Shown piece by piece: positions 20,496-33,500 of a stretch of DNA of 64,000 nucleotides. The translations under genes were made by a program, and so were the position numbers. How positions within the stretch are numbered: position 1 is the stretch's first letter; each line of letters begins with the position of its first letter. This DNA comes from Linepithema humile (lineage: Eukaryota; Arthropoda; Insecta; Hymenoptera; Formicidae), in NCBI RefSeq assembly GCF_040581485.1, contig NC_090128.1:23838931-23902930 (forward strand), in the 5' to 3' direction. A model generated the notes under the pieces. That model was given only the letters and a program-made list of their open reading frames with translations, ran no database searches and had not been told where the DNA came from.

Positions 20496-21382
20496 TGTGT
20501 TTTAAATCACGCGGGCATTATGACGCGTTTGTCCTACAGAATTGTAATAAATAACGTAAAATGGAATTGTAGTAGATATAGAATTGTAGTAAGTAACGTA
20601 AAATAAAAAGCCTTTTTTTACAGTTGAAATACCAAGTAAAATTACATTTTGGTAATAACGATAGAAGTAATTTTACTTGGTATTCCAACTACTGAGTAAA
20701 GATTACAAATATTTATTAATAAATACCTGACGGATAAACCTACCAAGAAGTTGGAACAACCGACCCTGAACGAAACAGAATGAAACACTGAACTATATAT
20801 ATATATCACAGATGTCTATACTAAACCTCGATCAATAATTTGGGGCTTGGCGTATGGAACGTATTGCCGCTTTTTTTTGCGCATGCGCGGCGCAGCAGTT
20901 ATAATCCGGCGGTGTATATACATAGGGCGAATTCCCACTGAGGCTGAATTCCCACTGAACGCGTCACGCGTTGCGTCATGACTCGCGTCATGATGCGACC
21001 TTAGAACATATATACTGGAAGGGACATAGCTGACTTGCCGTTGTCCTCAACATCTATCTATCCTTGTCTGTACATTTTATTGCAATACGCATGCGTCGAT
21101 TATGTTAATGTGTGTAATGACAAACTAGACAAGCTTATCTATGACAAGCCTTTCAATATAATCAAGTCTAAAGAAATAATCATAAAAAAGTATATAAAAC
21201 TAATACTATTTAAACATCAATGAAGTTTTTAAATATTTTTTTTATTATTTATTATAATAATTTTTATTGTACTAGTTACTATATATACAAGATATAATTA
21301 AAATAAGATAACAAACTTTAAAGGAGCGAGAATATTACATAATAATAAATATTATTTTTTTATTTTTCATTAATAATATATA
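20496..21382. other. spacer with small inverted repeats
   Basis: A short hairpin at about 20628-20685 (AAATACCAAGTAAAATTAC and complement) and a GC-richer piece (20850-21000). 21000-21300 has an imperfect inverted counterpart at about 24300-24735 (shared CTTAGAACATATATACTGGA and TAAAATAAGATAACAAACTT). The Tc1-like element therefore appears to sit within a larger, older inverted-repeat element. No gene seen. Confidence 0.4.
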
Positions 21383-22243
21383 CACTCACCCGAAAAAAAA
21401 GCGGTACACTGAAAATGTGGGAAAAATTCATCAAATTTCAACTGACGATAACTTCGTAAATAATAAAAATAGAAAGTTCTATAAAATATGGAAATGAAGC
21501 TAAAAATCTCTACTTTAAGAATCAATTTATTTCAATGTTGCAAAATAAATTTATTGAAAATGGCGGATGACAAAGCGCAAGCATGCAAAATTGAAAAATA
21601 ATGGTTCGAGTTTGCGACGGTGCACGGTATAAACAAAAAATTGTAGCTTATTGGGATCAAAAGCGTACGAAAGTACAGAGTCTCCTCTTTAAAATGCTTT
21701 TTTATGCATCTTGATACGATGATTTTTCGCCGAGAGATTCGCATTTGAAGAAAAAGGCAGATTCTTACTTCAAATGCGAATCTCTCGGCGAAAAATCATC
21801 GTATCAAGATGCATAAAAAAGCATTTTAAAGAGGAGACTCTGTACTTTCGTACGCTTTTGATCCCAATAAGCTACAATTTTTTGTTTATACCGTGCACCG
21901 TCGCAAACTCGAACCATTATTTTTCAATTTCGCATGCTTTTGCTTTGTCATCCGCCATTTTGGAGAAAGTTATGACACATTATTGCGTTATGAATTTTCG
22001 AACACTAGACATCCAAACTTTTAAAATGGTTTTTAAAAAATCCTGCTAGCTGTATTACGTGCCGAGATATTCAATTTTGAACCAGACCGAATTGCAAGAA
22101 TAAGAATTCTGTGGTTATCAGCTCCGCGGTATTTTAAAACTCCAAACTCTCCTTACGGTTATAAGTGTCAATTCTGCTCTTGGCGTTACCCAGGATCAAC
22201 GGCGTGGACGTGGCAGAAATCTGATCCCGTGTGCACATGTTGG

Positions 22244-22383
22244 CACGTGTGTATGTGTGTGTGTGTGTGTGTGTGCGTGCGTGTGTCCGTGCGTCCGTGT
22301 GTGTGTATGTGTGTGTGCGTGCGCGTGCGTGCGTGCGTGCGTGCGTGCGTGCATGCGCGTGCATGCGTGTGTGTGCGCGTGCA
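22244..22383 (+). repeat. (GT)n/(GCGT)n microsatellite
   Basis: About 140 bp of alternating GT and GCGT/GCAT repeats inside the Tc1-like element, 3' of the transposase. All apparent ORFs here are low-complexity artefacts. Confidence 0.9.
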
Positions 22384-22483
22384 CCACTGGGATAAGGACC
22401 TCATGGCTCGTTAGATCCACGATATTTTACGACTCCAAACCCTCCCGGTGGTGCGTGTACAATTGTGTGTGCACGCGCGTATA

Positions 22484-23503
22484 TTAATAATGGGTATGAT
22501 CTCTTCGTGCGCGTATTACCTCATTCATGCAACGAGGCATACTTCTTATTAGTGTTCTAATTTCAGTCTGCGTAATGTCATTCCACTCTATTTCAAGAAC
22601 TCTTCGAAGTTCTGGCAATGACTGAGGAGCAGGTATATGATTTCGTACTTTTCTGTTAATATTGTCCCATAGGTGTTCAATGGGATTTAAATCTGGACTC
22701 ATTGCTGGCCATTCGAGTCGATTTATGCCAACTTCATCGCAGAAATCAAGCACTTTTCTCGCAACGTGCGGTCGAGCATTGTCTTGCATAAACAAAAAGT
22801 CCTCTCCGATGAAGTGCGCATACGGAACAACGTACGGTATGAGTACGTCTTCCACGTATACATCTGCGTTCATGTTTGCGTCAAAAAAGTGGAGATCTGT
22901 GTGAGCATTCGCAGAAATTCCTGCCCAAACCATTACAGAGCCACCATTGTAGCTAGGCCTCTCACTTACAGTACAGTCTGCAAATCGTTCTCCAACGCGA
23001 CGGTATACTCGTTCTCGTCCGTCTGAAGAATACAGACAAAAACGAGATTCGTCGCTAAAAAGAACGGTACTCCATTCTGCATATGTCCAGCCTGCATGCT
23101 CGACAGCAAAATTGAGTCGAGTTACGCGATGGCGACGCATAAGCGAAGGTACATTTGCTGGCCTGCGCGGAAAAAGACCGTGTTCCGCTAATCTGTTTCG
23201 AATAGTGTCAACGGATACATTACATTCGCGGACATCTTTTAAATTGTTTCGAATTTGAACAGCCGTTCGATGTCTGTCTCTTAATGAATTTAAAACAATA
23301 AATCGGTCATCGTTTTCATTCGTACAACGAGGACGTCCCGAACCAGGTCTTCTTTGGACAGAATTAGTCTCCAAGTACCTAGCATAAGCACGTTGCACGG
23401 TTGACACTGATAAATCAAGTGCCTCAGCAACGTACCTTCGACTTCTCCCATCTTCAATTAACGCTACAACTTGAGCAGCTTTTTCAAAACTTATCGTCGC
23501 CAT
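22484..23503 (-). CDS. Tc1-like DDE transposase, intact (339 aa)
   Basis: Starts at the ATG 23501-23503 and ends at 22484. The N-terminus has paired-type helix-turn-helix sequence (about residues 5-48), then a GRPR-type motif (RRPGSGRPR, 51-59) joining a second DNA-binding helix region. The catalytic triad is Asp151 (FSDESRF), Asp241 (MQDNARPH) and Glu276 (SPDLNPIEHLWD), with 34 residues between the last two: the DD34E signature of the Tc1 family. The length matches full-size family members (about 340 aa) and there is no stop or frameshift, so it may still be active. It catalyses cut-and-paste transposition into TA sites. Confidence 0.92.
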   Translation of the reverse strand: MATISFEKAAQVVALIEDGRSRRYVAEALDLSVSTVQRAYARYLETNSVQRRPGSGRPRCTNENDDRFIVLNSLRDRHRTAVQIRNNLKDVRECNVSVDTIRNRLAEHGLFPRRPANVPSLMRRHRVTRLNFAVEHAGWTYAEWSTVLFSDESRFCLYSSDGRERVYRRVGERFADCTVSERPSYNGGSVMVWAGISANAHTDLHFFDANMNADVYVEDVLIPYVVPYAHFIGEDFLFMQDNARPHVARKVLDFCDEVGINRLEWPAMSPDLNPIEHLWDNINRKVRNHIPAPQSLPELRRVLEIEWNDITQTEIRTLIRSMPRCMNEVIRARRDHTHY

Positions 23504-24253
23504 AATTGACCAATAATTTCAATGCGAAAAGATTAATTATTGTTTACTTTGACAAAGTCGTACGAATAAGTAACGCGTCTCGAAAGAAAAAGATCAAGAG
23601 AAATCAAGCACTCTTCTCGCAATGTGCGGTCGAGCATAAACAAAAAGTCAGGGCGGAGAAATCACAAAAGATCTGCAGACATCTCCTTCGGATGCAAAAC
23701 AATTGATTGAAAAATAATGGTTCGAGTTTGCGACGGTGCACGGTATAAACAAAAAATTGTAGCTTATTGGGATCAAAAGCGTACGAAAGTACAGAGTCTC
23801 CTCTTTAAAATGCTTTTTTATGCATCTCGATACGATGATTTTTCGCTGAGAGATTCGCATTTGAAGTAAGAATCTGCCTTTTTCTTCAAATGCGAATCTC
23901 TCGGCGAAAAATCATCGTATCGAGATGCATAAAAAAGCATTTTAAAGAGGAGACTCTGTACTTTCGTACGCTTTTGATCCCAATAAGCTACAATTTTTTG
24001 TTTATACCGTGCACCGTCGCAAACTCGAACCATTATTTTTCAATTTTGCATGCTCGCGCTTTGTCATCCGCCATTTTCAATAAATTTATTTTGCAACATT
24101 GAAATAAATTGATTCTTAAAGTAGAGATTTTTAGCTTCATTTCCATATTTTATAGAACTTTCTATCTTTATTATTTACGAAGTTATCGTCAGTTGAAATT
24201 TGATGAATTTTTCCCACATTTTCAGTGTACCGCTTTTTTTTCGGGTGAGTGTA

Positions 24254-24819
24254 TTTTATATCAGTAACAATGGGTTTGACGGACATATGTTAATGTCAAA
24301 TTTTTTTTCATGTTTGGTCTCGCTCCTCAAAGTTTGTTATCTTATTTTAGTTCATCTTGTACATCCTGTATATAATTATTGTTCATTACAGTATTTGTTT
24401 TTGGTTATGTGCATCATTATTTTTATTTTATTTCGCAAGACTATTATTACATATTACTACATATTATTATATATAATTTATAATATATTGCAATTATATT
24501 ATAATATAACTTAAAGAATAAATTGTTATAATCAAATTTTTAAATGCCTTCCACCTATTTTAAATCTTTCTACTTTCAACTTAAGCGGTTATTCATTCGT
24601 GCAAACGCATTGACCGATTTCGTACAGACAAGGATAGATAGATGCAGGGAACACTTTTGTTATGTATATTTAGATAGGCTATGCCCCTTCCAGTATATAT
24701 GTTCTAAGGCTATGCCCCTTCCAGTATATATGTTTTAAGATGTACATATACATATGAGTAAAATTTCAAGAAAAAATTTACTATAGAACGCCAACTATGG
24801 CTGTACTAAGAATTATAAT
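24254..24819. other. AT-rich spacer
   Basis: AT-rich. It includes two tandem copies of a ~33-bp motif ending CCAGTATATATGTT (about 24675-24735), the counterpart of the sequence near 21003. No gene. Confidence 0.4.
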
Positions 24820-25428
24820 GGGTGTTTACGATAATTCAAATTCGAGTTATAGCGTTTTCGATTATACAGGATTTGAACGACCCAGGGTTGGTTAATGACG
24901 TCATTGCAACCTCTCCACCAATGAAAGACTTGCATTTATAGTAAAATAGTGATTGATCAACCCTGGGTCGTTCAAATCTTGTATAATCGAAAACGCTATT
25001 AGTTTCACTAGGGCCAAAAAATGAGATAGACATAACCATCTAGAACCTTTATGATTCATGACAACTCGACGCTGTCTTGTATTGCTTGAGTTATATTCAT
25101 TGAATTTATTGAGTTTATTGAGCAAATTTTATTGTAATAGAAAAATGTTATTTATTATTATTATTAATTATATTATTATTAATTTATTAAAGAGGTATTC
25201 CAACATACATACCAACATTATTTGTTTCTTTCATAGACTGATTTGCAGTTGACATTTTTCTATTACAATAAAATTTGCTCAATAAACTCAACAAATTCAA
25301 TGAATTTAACTCAAGCAATACAAGACAGCGTCGAGTTGTCATGAATCATAAAGGTTCTAGATGGTTATGTCTATCTCATTTTTCGGTCCTAGTGAAACTA
25401 ACTCGAACTTGAATTATCGTAAACACCC
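24820..25428. mobile_element. 609-bp MITE, TIR GGGTGTTTACGATAATTCAA
   Basis: The ends are inverted and the internal arms pair over about 150 bp (for example 25020-25150 with 25255-25390). AAT stands on both sides (24817-24819 and 25429-25431), a possible 3-bp target duplication. The left arm is interrupted by a second palindrome. Confidence 0.7.
24850..24999. mobile_element. 150-bp foldback MITE nested in the previous element
   Basis: Perfect or near-perfect ~40-bp inverted ends (AGCGTTTTCGATTATACAGG...). The right arm of the host element lacks this segment, which shows it is an insertion. Confidence 0.75.
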
Positions 25429-25455
25429 AATGTTTTTAATTGATGAAATGAGTGA

Positions 25456-26266
25456 GGCCGGCGTCACATAGAACCCGTAATCCGTAATCCGCACCGAAAG
25501 TCCGCAAAAGTTACTAGGGATTGCGTCCGTAACGTTACGTGTGTTTTATCTCCTTGTGTCCCATGGAGCCGTAATTCCATGAAATTTCCGTAAAAGTTAC
25601 TAAAAGTTACTAGTTATTACTAGTAATGCTTTTTTAAATTTTATTTATTTAACTAAATTTGACGATTTAATTAAAATTTTTGTTAAAATTATAATATATT
25701 CTGTAGTTTTCTTATGAATAAAATACAAATAAACAATTATAATTTGTTAAATAAAAAATAGTAATACCGTTACGTGTGTATTTACGGCTCCATGGGACAC
25801 AAGGAGAAAAAACATACGTAAGGCCGGCGTCACATAGAACCCGTAATCCGTAATCCGCACCGGAAGTCCGCAAAAGTTACTAGGGATTGCGTCCGTAACG
25901 TTACGTGTGTTTTTTCTCCTTGTGTCCCATGGAGCCGTAAATACACACGTAACGGTATTACTATTTTTTATTTAACAGATTATAATTGTTTATTTGTATT
26001 TTATTCATAAGAAAACTACAGAATATATTATAATTTTAACAAAAATTTTAATTAAATCGTCAAATTTAGTTAAATAAATAAAATTAAAAAAAGCATTACT
26101 AGTAATAACTAGTAACTTTTAGTAACTTTTACGGAAATTTCATGGAATTACGGCTCCATGGGACACAAGGAGATAAAACACACGTAACGTTACGGACGCA
26201 ATCCCTAGTAACTTTTGCGGACTTTCGGTGCGGATTACGGATTACGGGTTCTATGTGACGCCAGCC
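25456..26266. mobile_element. two copies of one MITE joined head to head
   Basis: The right copy (25822-26266) is complete, with ends GGCCGGCGTCACATAG and complement. The left copy (25456-25821) is the same element in opposite orientation but lacks its second end. Together they form a ~0.8-kb palindrome centred near 25822. No gene. Confidence 0.75.
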
Positions 26267-26296
26267 TGACAGTAAAGCCTTGTGTCCACGATACTA

Positions 26297-26866
26297 GGGC
26301 CGGTATTCATAGTCCGTTCTTATATTTAAGATTGTCTTAAGCACGGACTTATATTCGCTCTCTTCGTCACACATAGATTGTGTCTGACGAAGAGAGCGAA
26401 TATAAGTTCGTGCTTAAGACGATCTTGAATATAAGAACGGACTATGAATACCGCCCTAGAACTCGGTCCGAAATCTCGGACTGAGGGAAAGTTACTAGAA
26501 CTCGGATCATGTACACACTGAATTTGGATGCAAAACTCGAATAAGGGCGGTATTCATAGTCCGTTCTTATATTCAAAATTGTCTTAAGCACGGACTTATA
26601 TTCGCTCTCTGCGTCACACATAGATTGTGTCTGACAAAGAGAGCGAATATAAGTTCGTGCTTAAGACGATCTTGAATATAAGAACGGACTATGGGCGGTA
26701 TTCATAGTCCGTTCTTATATTCAAGATCGTCTTAAGAACGAACTTATATTCGCTCTCTTCGTCAGACACAATCTATGTGTGACGAAGAGAGCGAATATAA
26801 GTCCGTGCTTAAGACGATTTTAAATATAAGAACGGACTATGAATACCGCCCTATGAATACCGGCCC
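26297..26866. mobile_element. three palindromic MITEs of one family
   Basis: Copies at 26297-26456 (flanked by TA), 26545-26692 (right end cut short) and 26693-26866 (starting exactly where the second stops). Each is almost fully self-complementary, with ends GGGC(G/C)GGTATTCATAGTCC. An extra ATGAATACCGGCCC end is appended at 26852. Confidence 0.8.
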
Positions 26867-27503
26867 AAAATGGATTCCACAATAAATTGCGCTATCAATG
26901 TGACAATGTTTTTAATTGATGAAATGAGTGACAGTAATAGTAGTGAATCATCAATGACTCTTCCATTATGACTCTTCCTATTTTGACACTTTTTACAATA
27001 TCGCTATCAATCGCCATATGCAATTACGCAATCGCATGGAACGCATAAGCTGCTGCAACTCAAACTTGAGGTAGCTGATGCGTGTATTATGCGCTGCAGG
27101 TGGTGGGGATCTAGGGAATTCTAAGCGCTGTTCATGCGCGCATTGAGTGAAACGGAACGTTTTCTATGTAATTCGTGCGCATAATGTGCGAAACGGAACG
27201 CAACCATTACTTCATGAGATGAAATGTATAATGTATAGTCTGGTATAGTTGAGATGTGTTTAAATCATGGACAGAATGTTTTAGGTTAGATTATGATCTA
27301 ATGAACTTCTCGAATGATAATTACTTCATTTCAATACGAAAATGCATCATTGTTAATTAATTTACGTAAATGGCATATGCACATATATGCTTTTAAAAAC
27401 GCATGCGGGCAAAAGTTAAGATTGATAAAAAGCGTGTTCTGCGCTGCAAACTGCTTTCAGAATTCTTCGTTGTGTCTAGTGTTTGTTCTGCTATTTTTTT
27501 ATT
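26867..27503 (+). promoter_or_regulatory. upstream region of the FNBP4-like gene
   Basis: About 640 bp between the last MITE and the start codon. There is no TATA box at a convincing position. GC-richer sequence with CpG-containing motifs lies at about 27020-27200. The transcription start cannot be placed by eye. Confidence 0.3.
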
Positions 27504-30500
27504 ATGAAAAGACGTCAGAGGAGACCGGTTTTAACGTTGAATAAGCCACAAAGCAATTATCACATTGAGCATACGCAAAGTAAGTGTCAATTCATGTTTT
27601 TAATTAGTGAACTAAATATACTGACAATTTTGTGTCAATTATTTATCACATGGCAAGACGTATATTAGAATAACAATTAATCTACAGTAGTAGTGCATAG
27701 TAATTAGTACATAGGAGTCTTAATGCACAATTGCATTTTATGTATTGTAATTGCATATATAGATAGAACCAAGCCAGTGAACAATATACAATCTATGCAG
27801 AATGAGGCTAATAATCCATTGGCCAATTTATTATGCCAATACAATTCAGACAGTGACACAGAGGATCCTAAAAAGGATGCACAGAAATTGGATGACCAAG
27901 TCAATGACTTCCTTAAAGTAAGTAGCTAGTGATATGTTCTGTACATGTAGAAATTTCATATGCATTTCTTACAGGAAATTCAACTTATTGCACCAGAACA
28001 ATCTATTTCGAATACTGCTAATGATCCAAACTTAGCAACTAAGGCAACTTCACAATCTATACATCATAGTCAGCAATCATGTAAGGAGTATATTTTAAAT
28101 AAATGAAAATGATAGAATAAATTATAAATATGCCATTGTATGAAATGTTTTAAATTATACATAATTATGAAATATTCTAGTGTGGCAAGAGTGTTATGAT
28201 GAATCTACTGGTTATCCTTATTATTGGCATACTGAAACCAACGAGGTGACATGGGATATGCCAGAGGAATTACGCTTGATAAGAAAACAATTCGAGATAG
28301 GATCTGGAGTAAAACATTCAGCCCAAGGATCTCATTGGGTAGACTTTTCGTCTATTGCATGTAATTGTCATTTTTTAAATTTTGAATTCTATTTCTGGAT
28401 ATGTTAACATGGGAAGACCTGTATGATGTGTGGTTATTGCAGATCGACAGTCACAAGCAAATATACCAGAAGGCATGATACCACAGGAGGTGGTAGCGAG
28501 AAATCGCAATAGATTTATGTGCAGTGAAAGTTCTAAGAAGAATAATTTGGAAAGCAAATTGGAAATTAAGAAGGAATCTCCTACGAAGGACGATGATTCG
28601 GATGATGGGTATGGCACTTGAGCAAAAATGTCAATGTTTAAAATAAGATGTTTTCTCTGAAATAAAATAAAAGAGATGTTTTTTTGATGATTAAAAAGTA
28701 CTATGTTTTTTTTTTTAGACGGATAGAGATGATAACATCTTTTGGTAGCGATGGAAGCGACTCAGAAGATGAAAATAATTCATTAGATGAGAAAAAAGCA
28801 TCGACGCTTCCATCTGAATCGAGAAATTCGAATACTGAGAAGCCATACCCGAAAAGCGGTGAAATCGGACCTGCCTTGTGTCCAACAAGAATGCAATTGC
28901 CTACCAAAAATGTTTCTTGTTCATATAAATCTGACCCAATTAACATATCAAACTCTACTCAAAGTCAATCTGAACAATCTGACGAGCGCAAGATAACTGA
29001 ATCTGACAGCAAGAGTAGTATAATACAAGAAAAAGAATTTTCCAAGCCAGATAAAAATAGAAAAGATATTAATATACATATTGCAATTCCGAAACTAGAC
29101 ATTAACGTTTCTTTAGTACCTGGTTATGGGGATGATTCAGATGGAGAAGAAGAAGTTAAACCTAAACAAGAAATAAAACCTTTGTTCCCGATTGCACAAA
29201 ATGAAGAACACGCAAATATAATAAGCTCGTTAAAAAGTACTCACAGTGCTTTTGTGAAAAATTCGAGTAATCTACAAACTTCCGATCAGTGTAATGACAA
29301 CAATGAAGATGCTCCAGAAACGAAAAATGATCCGGAAAAAACAGACGAGAAAGACTCGAAGACAGAAGAAGATAAGTCTAAGACAAATATATTTCTCGAG
29401 GACATGCAAATGTGTGGCAAGGCCTTTCAGAGAAAAAAGAGAATAGCATTTGATGGTATTCTATTGATTATGTTTTATATCATTTTATTTTATCAAAGTA
29501 ATTTATATAGAATAAAAGTTTGCATCACATTATATCAATTTATCTACATCACAAATTTTTGATGTAAATATATGATATCTCTATATTCAGTTAAACGAAT
29601 AATTCTTTCTATGATTTCAGTTACGTCCACTAAAGTTAAACAACATAATGTTTATCATGAGAATATAGTTCAAGATGATAATAGTAATGCCACAAGCAGT
29701 GAAACTATCTCACGCAACATCGAGGACAACGATATGGGAATGCAATCAGGTACAGAAAACCAAAAAGAGAGTGATGAAGTGCGCGAAGAGACAGAACAGT
29801 GCGTTAGTGTTAAAAGTGATGAAAAGCTTGATTCCAAAGAGGAATCATGTGATTCCGAAGTATCTACAGAACGTAAAACAGCATCAAATGTAGAGGAAGA
29901 AAAAGATAATACTGAGGTGAATGATTTGTCTCAGATTATAACAGAAAAATTGAAGTTTCTTTCCGAAGGAAGGGAAAGCGTTTCTGCTGTTCCAACGATG
30001 CAAATTCAACTACAAGTTAGTATTTATTTCTTATGTGATTATAAGTATTATTAAATGTATTTTTTATTTTGTAATTTATTCTTACTAGACCATAACATTA
30101 CATTACATGTGTGTAGCAAATCTTATATTTTAAAGAAAGAAATAGTCTAGTATGTTTATTTTAACATCTAGACTATTTCTTTCTTTAAAATATAAAATTT
30201 TTGTGCTTTGCAGCAAAGAAAATGTACATTCTAAAGTTCTAATTTTCCAAATGTTATGATATAATATTATATAGCATTTCTATGTCTTTGAATCTTATAT
30301 CATATCGAATTACTCTTCCTAATATTTAATATTTATTCTTATTTTTAATATTTTCTTTATTGTGCGTAGTAGGGCCTTATATTAATATAATATTAGGTTA
30401 GAACTTTAGAATCTTATATTATAACATTTGGTAAGTTAGAACTTTAGAATGTACATTTTCTTTACTGCAATGCAATTAAAATCTTATATTTTAAAAGTTT

Positions 30501-33500
30501 GACAATTGTTAATATGCACTTGATTAATATAAATTAATTTTTTCTGTGACAGACATTATCCATTGCATGGACGGCAGGTAGCTTAGAGGAAAGTTACTTT
30601 CAAAAGTGGCTGACTAGTACAAATCATGAATTGGAAAGATTAGAACAAGATGTTGCACCAGCTGGTTGGCTATGTCAGTGGGATAGGTACAGTATTCCAT
30701 ACACAATTTGCACTATTACTTTTCTATGTAAATATAGGTATATTATATGACATTTATGTTCAATGGCTTTATATGTATCATTAATTTAATGAAGATATAT
30801 ATATATATATATATATATATATCTTTTTTTTTAATATCCATTTACAAATTCATACATGCAATTGCTACATTACAAATGTACTGCTATATAATTTCATTCA
30901 TCATTGGAAAAGTTTATTTATTTTTAGTAAGGATTTATAGATACGAATCAATCAATTAACAGATTTAGCAATAGAGGTATACTAATTTGAAAGAAACATT
31001 AAGCACTCTAATATTTATAACAATTTGTAGAATACATTAAATAAGTTTCTAATACTTCAAGACTTAATGTACACTAAATTATACGATATTTTTAAATTTC
31101 ATGTTTTGATACAGTTTGATACTATTGTTTTTTTATAAATTAACTCAAACTGAAATAGATTGGTAGTTTCAATCATATTTATGAGAAAAACAGCCATTGT
31201 CGCATTACATACAATGGTCATATTCAACGGTTTCAATGCACTTAAGTTGTTCTTTTAAAATCTAGATGCAGCTATTTTTGTTATTTTGTACAGTTTAGCC
31301 TAAGTGAAAGTGCAATATTCTCCTAGAGTGCGAAATAGAGTGATCGTTTCTTATGTAAGAAACCTTGTGAAATTGTCAATGTGATAATTGACATGTGTTG
31401 AGTGACATATTAAAATCTACTTAATTGCTGCAAGCGATAACCTGGTAATAAGCACGTTGGATTAAGGATTACATTTGTGCCATAAATAATGAAACAATAA
31501 AAGTGCGAAGTCAAAGTAAAATTCATAATACATTGAATCGAACACGAGAAGATATGAAAAAAGTGAAAAGGGTCCGACCTTTTTTAATCAGTAGGACTTA
31601 ATTATTCATATAAATAATACGCAGCAAAAAAGTTGCAATGGACTGTTTTGGTGAATGATTATGGAAGTAATTAATAGAATATTTTGTTATTGTTGACGGT
31701 GATAAAATTATTTTTAAAGTAAAGAAACAAACTCTCATTAATTTAAATGCCAAAAAGTTATCGAATAAAATTTTATATTTAAACGTTCATATAACAATTA
31801 ATCTTGTGTTATTTAATAAAACAAAAGAATATTGTAAAGTTTTATTAGCTACATACATATATATTTATCTGTTGGACATATTTCACTTTTTAATAAAATG
31901 GAAAATAAAGAGAAATTATTTTGTTCTTTGCACACATAAACACACTTCAAAGTGTACGAGAAATTTATAATTTGATATTATAATTCTGTTCGTTAATCTA
32001 TTTGATAACGAACGACGATTGATAATGTAAGTATTACCCTGTTTATTATATTTTCTTAATATCTGGCAATTCTTGGGACATACTGATCGCAAATAAACCA
32101 GATATTATTAGGACTTAACTTTTATCATTATTTTCCCTGCACTTCAGTCACGATACTTCACTTCTCCTTCACTTTGCCGTAATCTCACACTAATGTTCCC
32201 CCTCCCCCCCCCCTCCCCCCAAGAGAACACACGTTATGTCTGATAATTACATAATTACATCTCCCATCTCTCCTGTAACGAAAGGCCTTCGTCGAGTAAA
32301 AACGAGACACGACATTGCAGGTAGGAGTGATTACTAGATTTTGTTCTATTAATTTTTGCTTTTGTCTAAGAAATAATGGTGACGGACGCGAGTATATCGC
32401 GACGAATGTTTCGCCACGGAAACATTACTTAAGCGTGTATTGAATGTAACATAGAGGAATTACAATAGAAAACGGTACAGTCCTCAGTGATGTCTTACGT
32501 TTTTTCCTTTCGGTTGGGGGATTTTTCTAGGTCGCATAAGCGGTATTACTATCACAATACATCCACTGGGACGTCACAGTGGACTTATCCCGATACTGGT
32601 ATTGCTGGTGGCACTGAGGAAATGGAATTGTGCACAACTCCACCGCCACCAGAGTCTGAAGAGTTATCGGTCACAGGTACATTACATTTATTTACAGATA
32701 TCTCAGATAAAAATTTTCTAAGCCAATCTGTCTAATCCATTTAATTTTCTACTATTAGGATCACCTGAAGCGAAAAAGGCGAAAGAGAAGCAAGCTGAAG
32801 AGATGGACGATAATAAGATAAGTGACGAAACTGTAACAATAAGACGTCCTACGGATTTGGAGGCACCACCCCCGCCACAGATATCTAATCCGAGTCCACC
32901 ACCACCCCCGAGAATATTCGCGGTAGACTTGAAGAAGGACAAGAGGAAAAGGGAAAAGTCCGACGACAAGTCCTTAGACGTAAAGAGGAAACGTTTGGGA
33001 AAAGGTATAACAAATTATAACATATATCGTAATATAACAAAGTTTATACTTGTAATTGTACCACTACATTTACATATTGCAGCAATTATTTTATTAAAAA
33101 TTAGTGTTTATGTAATTCTGTTAAATAATTATATATTGTAGAACAACTGCAGTTATTTATATAATTATTTGTGAAATATAATAAAAAGAAACTGTATTTT
33201 GTGCGCAGAGAGAATAGCAACTCTGGGCGCGACGCAGGCGGTGAATCCTGCCTTAGAATCTTTGTCCTACGCGCACCCACAAGCGGCCGTGTCACCGCAG
33301 ACCACGATACCTCCGAATCACGCGCATATGGAACCTTTGCCACCGGGTGTGGACTTACCGGACACGTCCTACGAAGCGGCCACCCTCAAAGGAATAATAT
33401 ACAACGCAGCGTCACAGCAAAGCAACGCGATTTATGCCCCTTCGATAAGCGATCCAACGATACCTATTCTAAGCCATCAAGCGGGCCTGCTTCAGGAGCC

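Larger units (their letters stand above)
21383..24251 (-). mobile_element. Tc1-like transposon with ~547-bp palindromic TIRs
   Basis: The ends are CACTCACCC...GGGTGAGTG flanked by TA on both sides (21381-21382, 24252-24253), the Tc1/mariner target duplication. The terminal inverted repeats run 21383-21929 and 23706-24251 and are near-identical. Each TIR is itself a palindrome (for example 21559-21744 against 21774-21960 around a 15-bp loop), so four related arms occur per element. The intact transposase lies between them, on minus. The small open frames in the arms are by-products of the palindrome. Confidence 0.8.

Noticed and set aside
21532..22049. MRISRRKIIVSRC... frames, seen four times in the Tc1-like element
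   Set aside because: They lie in the palindromic arms and appear in mirror image. There is no family resemblance, and copies truncate at arm ends.
22134..22487. His/Thr- or Cys/Val-rich ORFs
   Set aside because: Translations of the GT/GCGT microsatellite.
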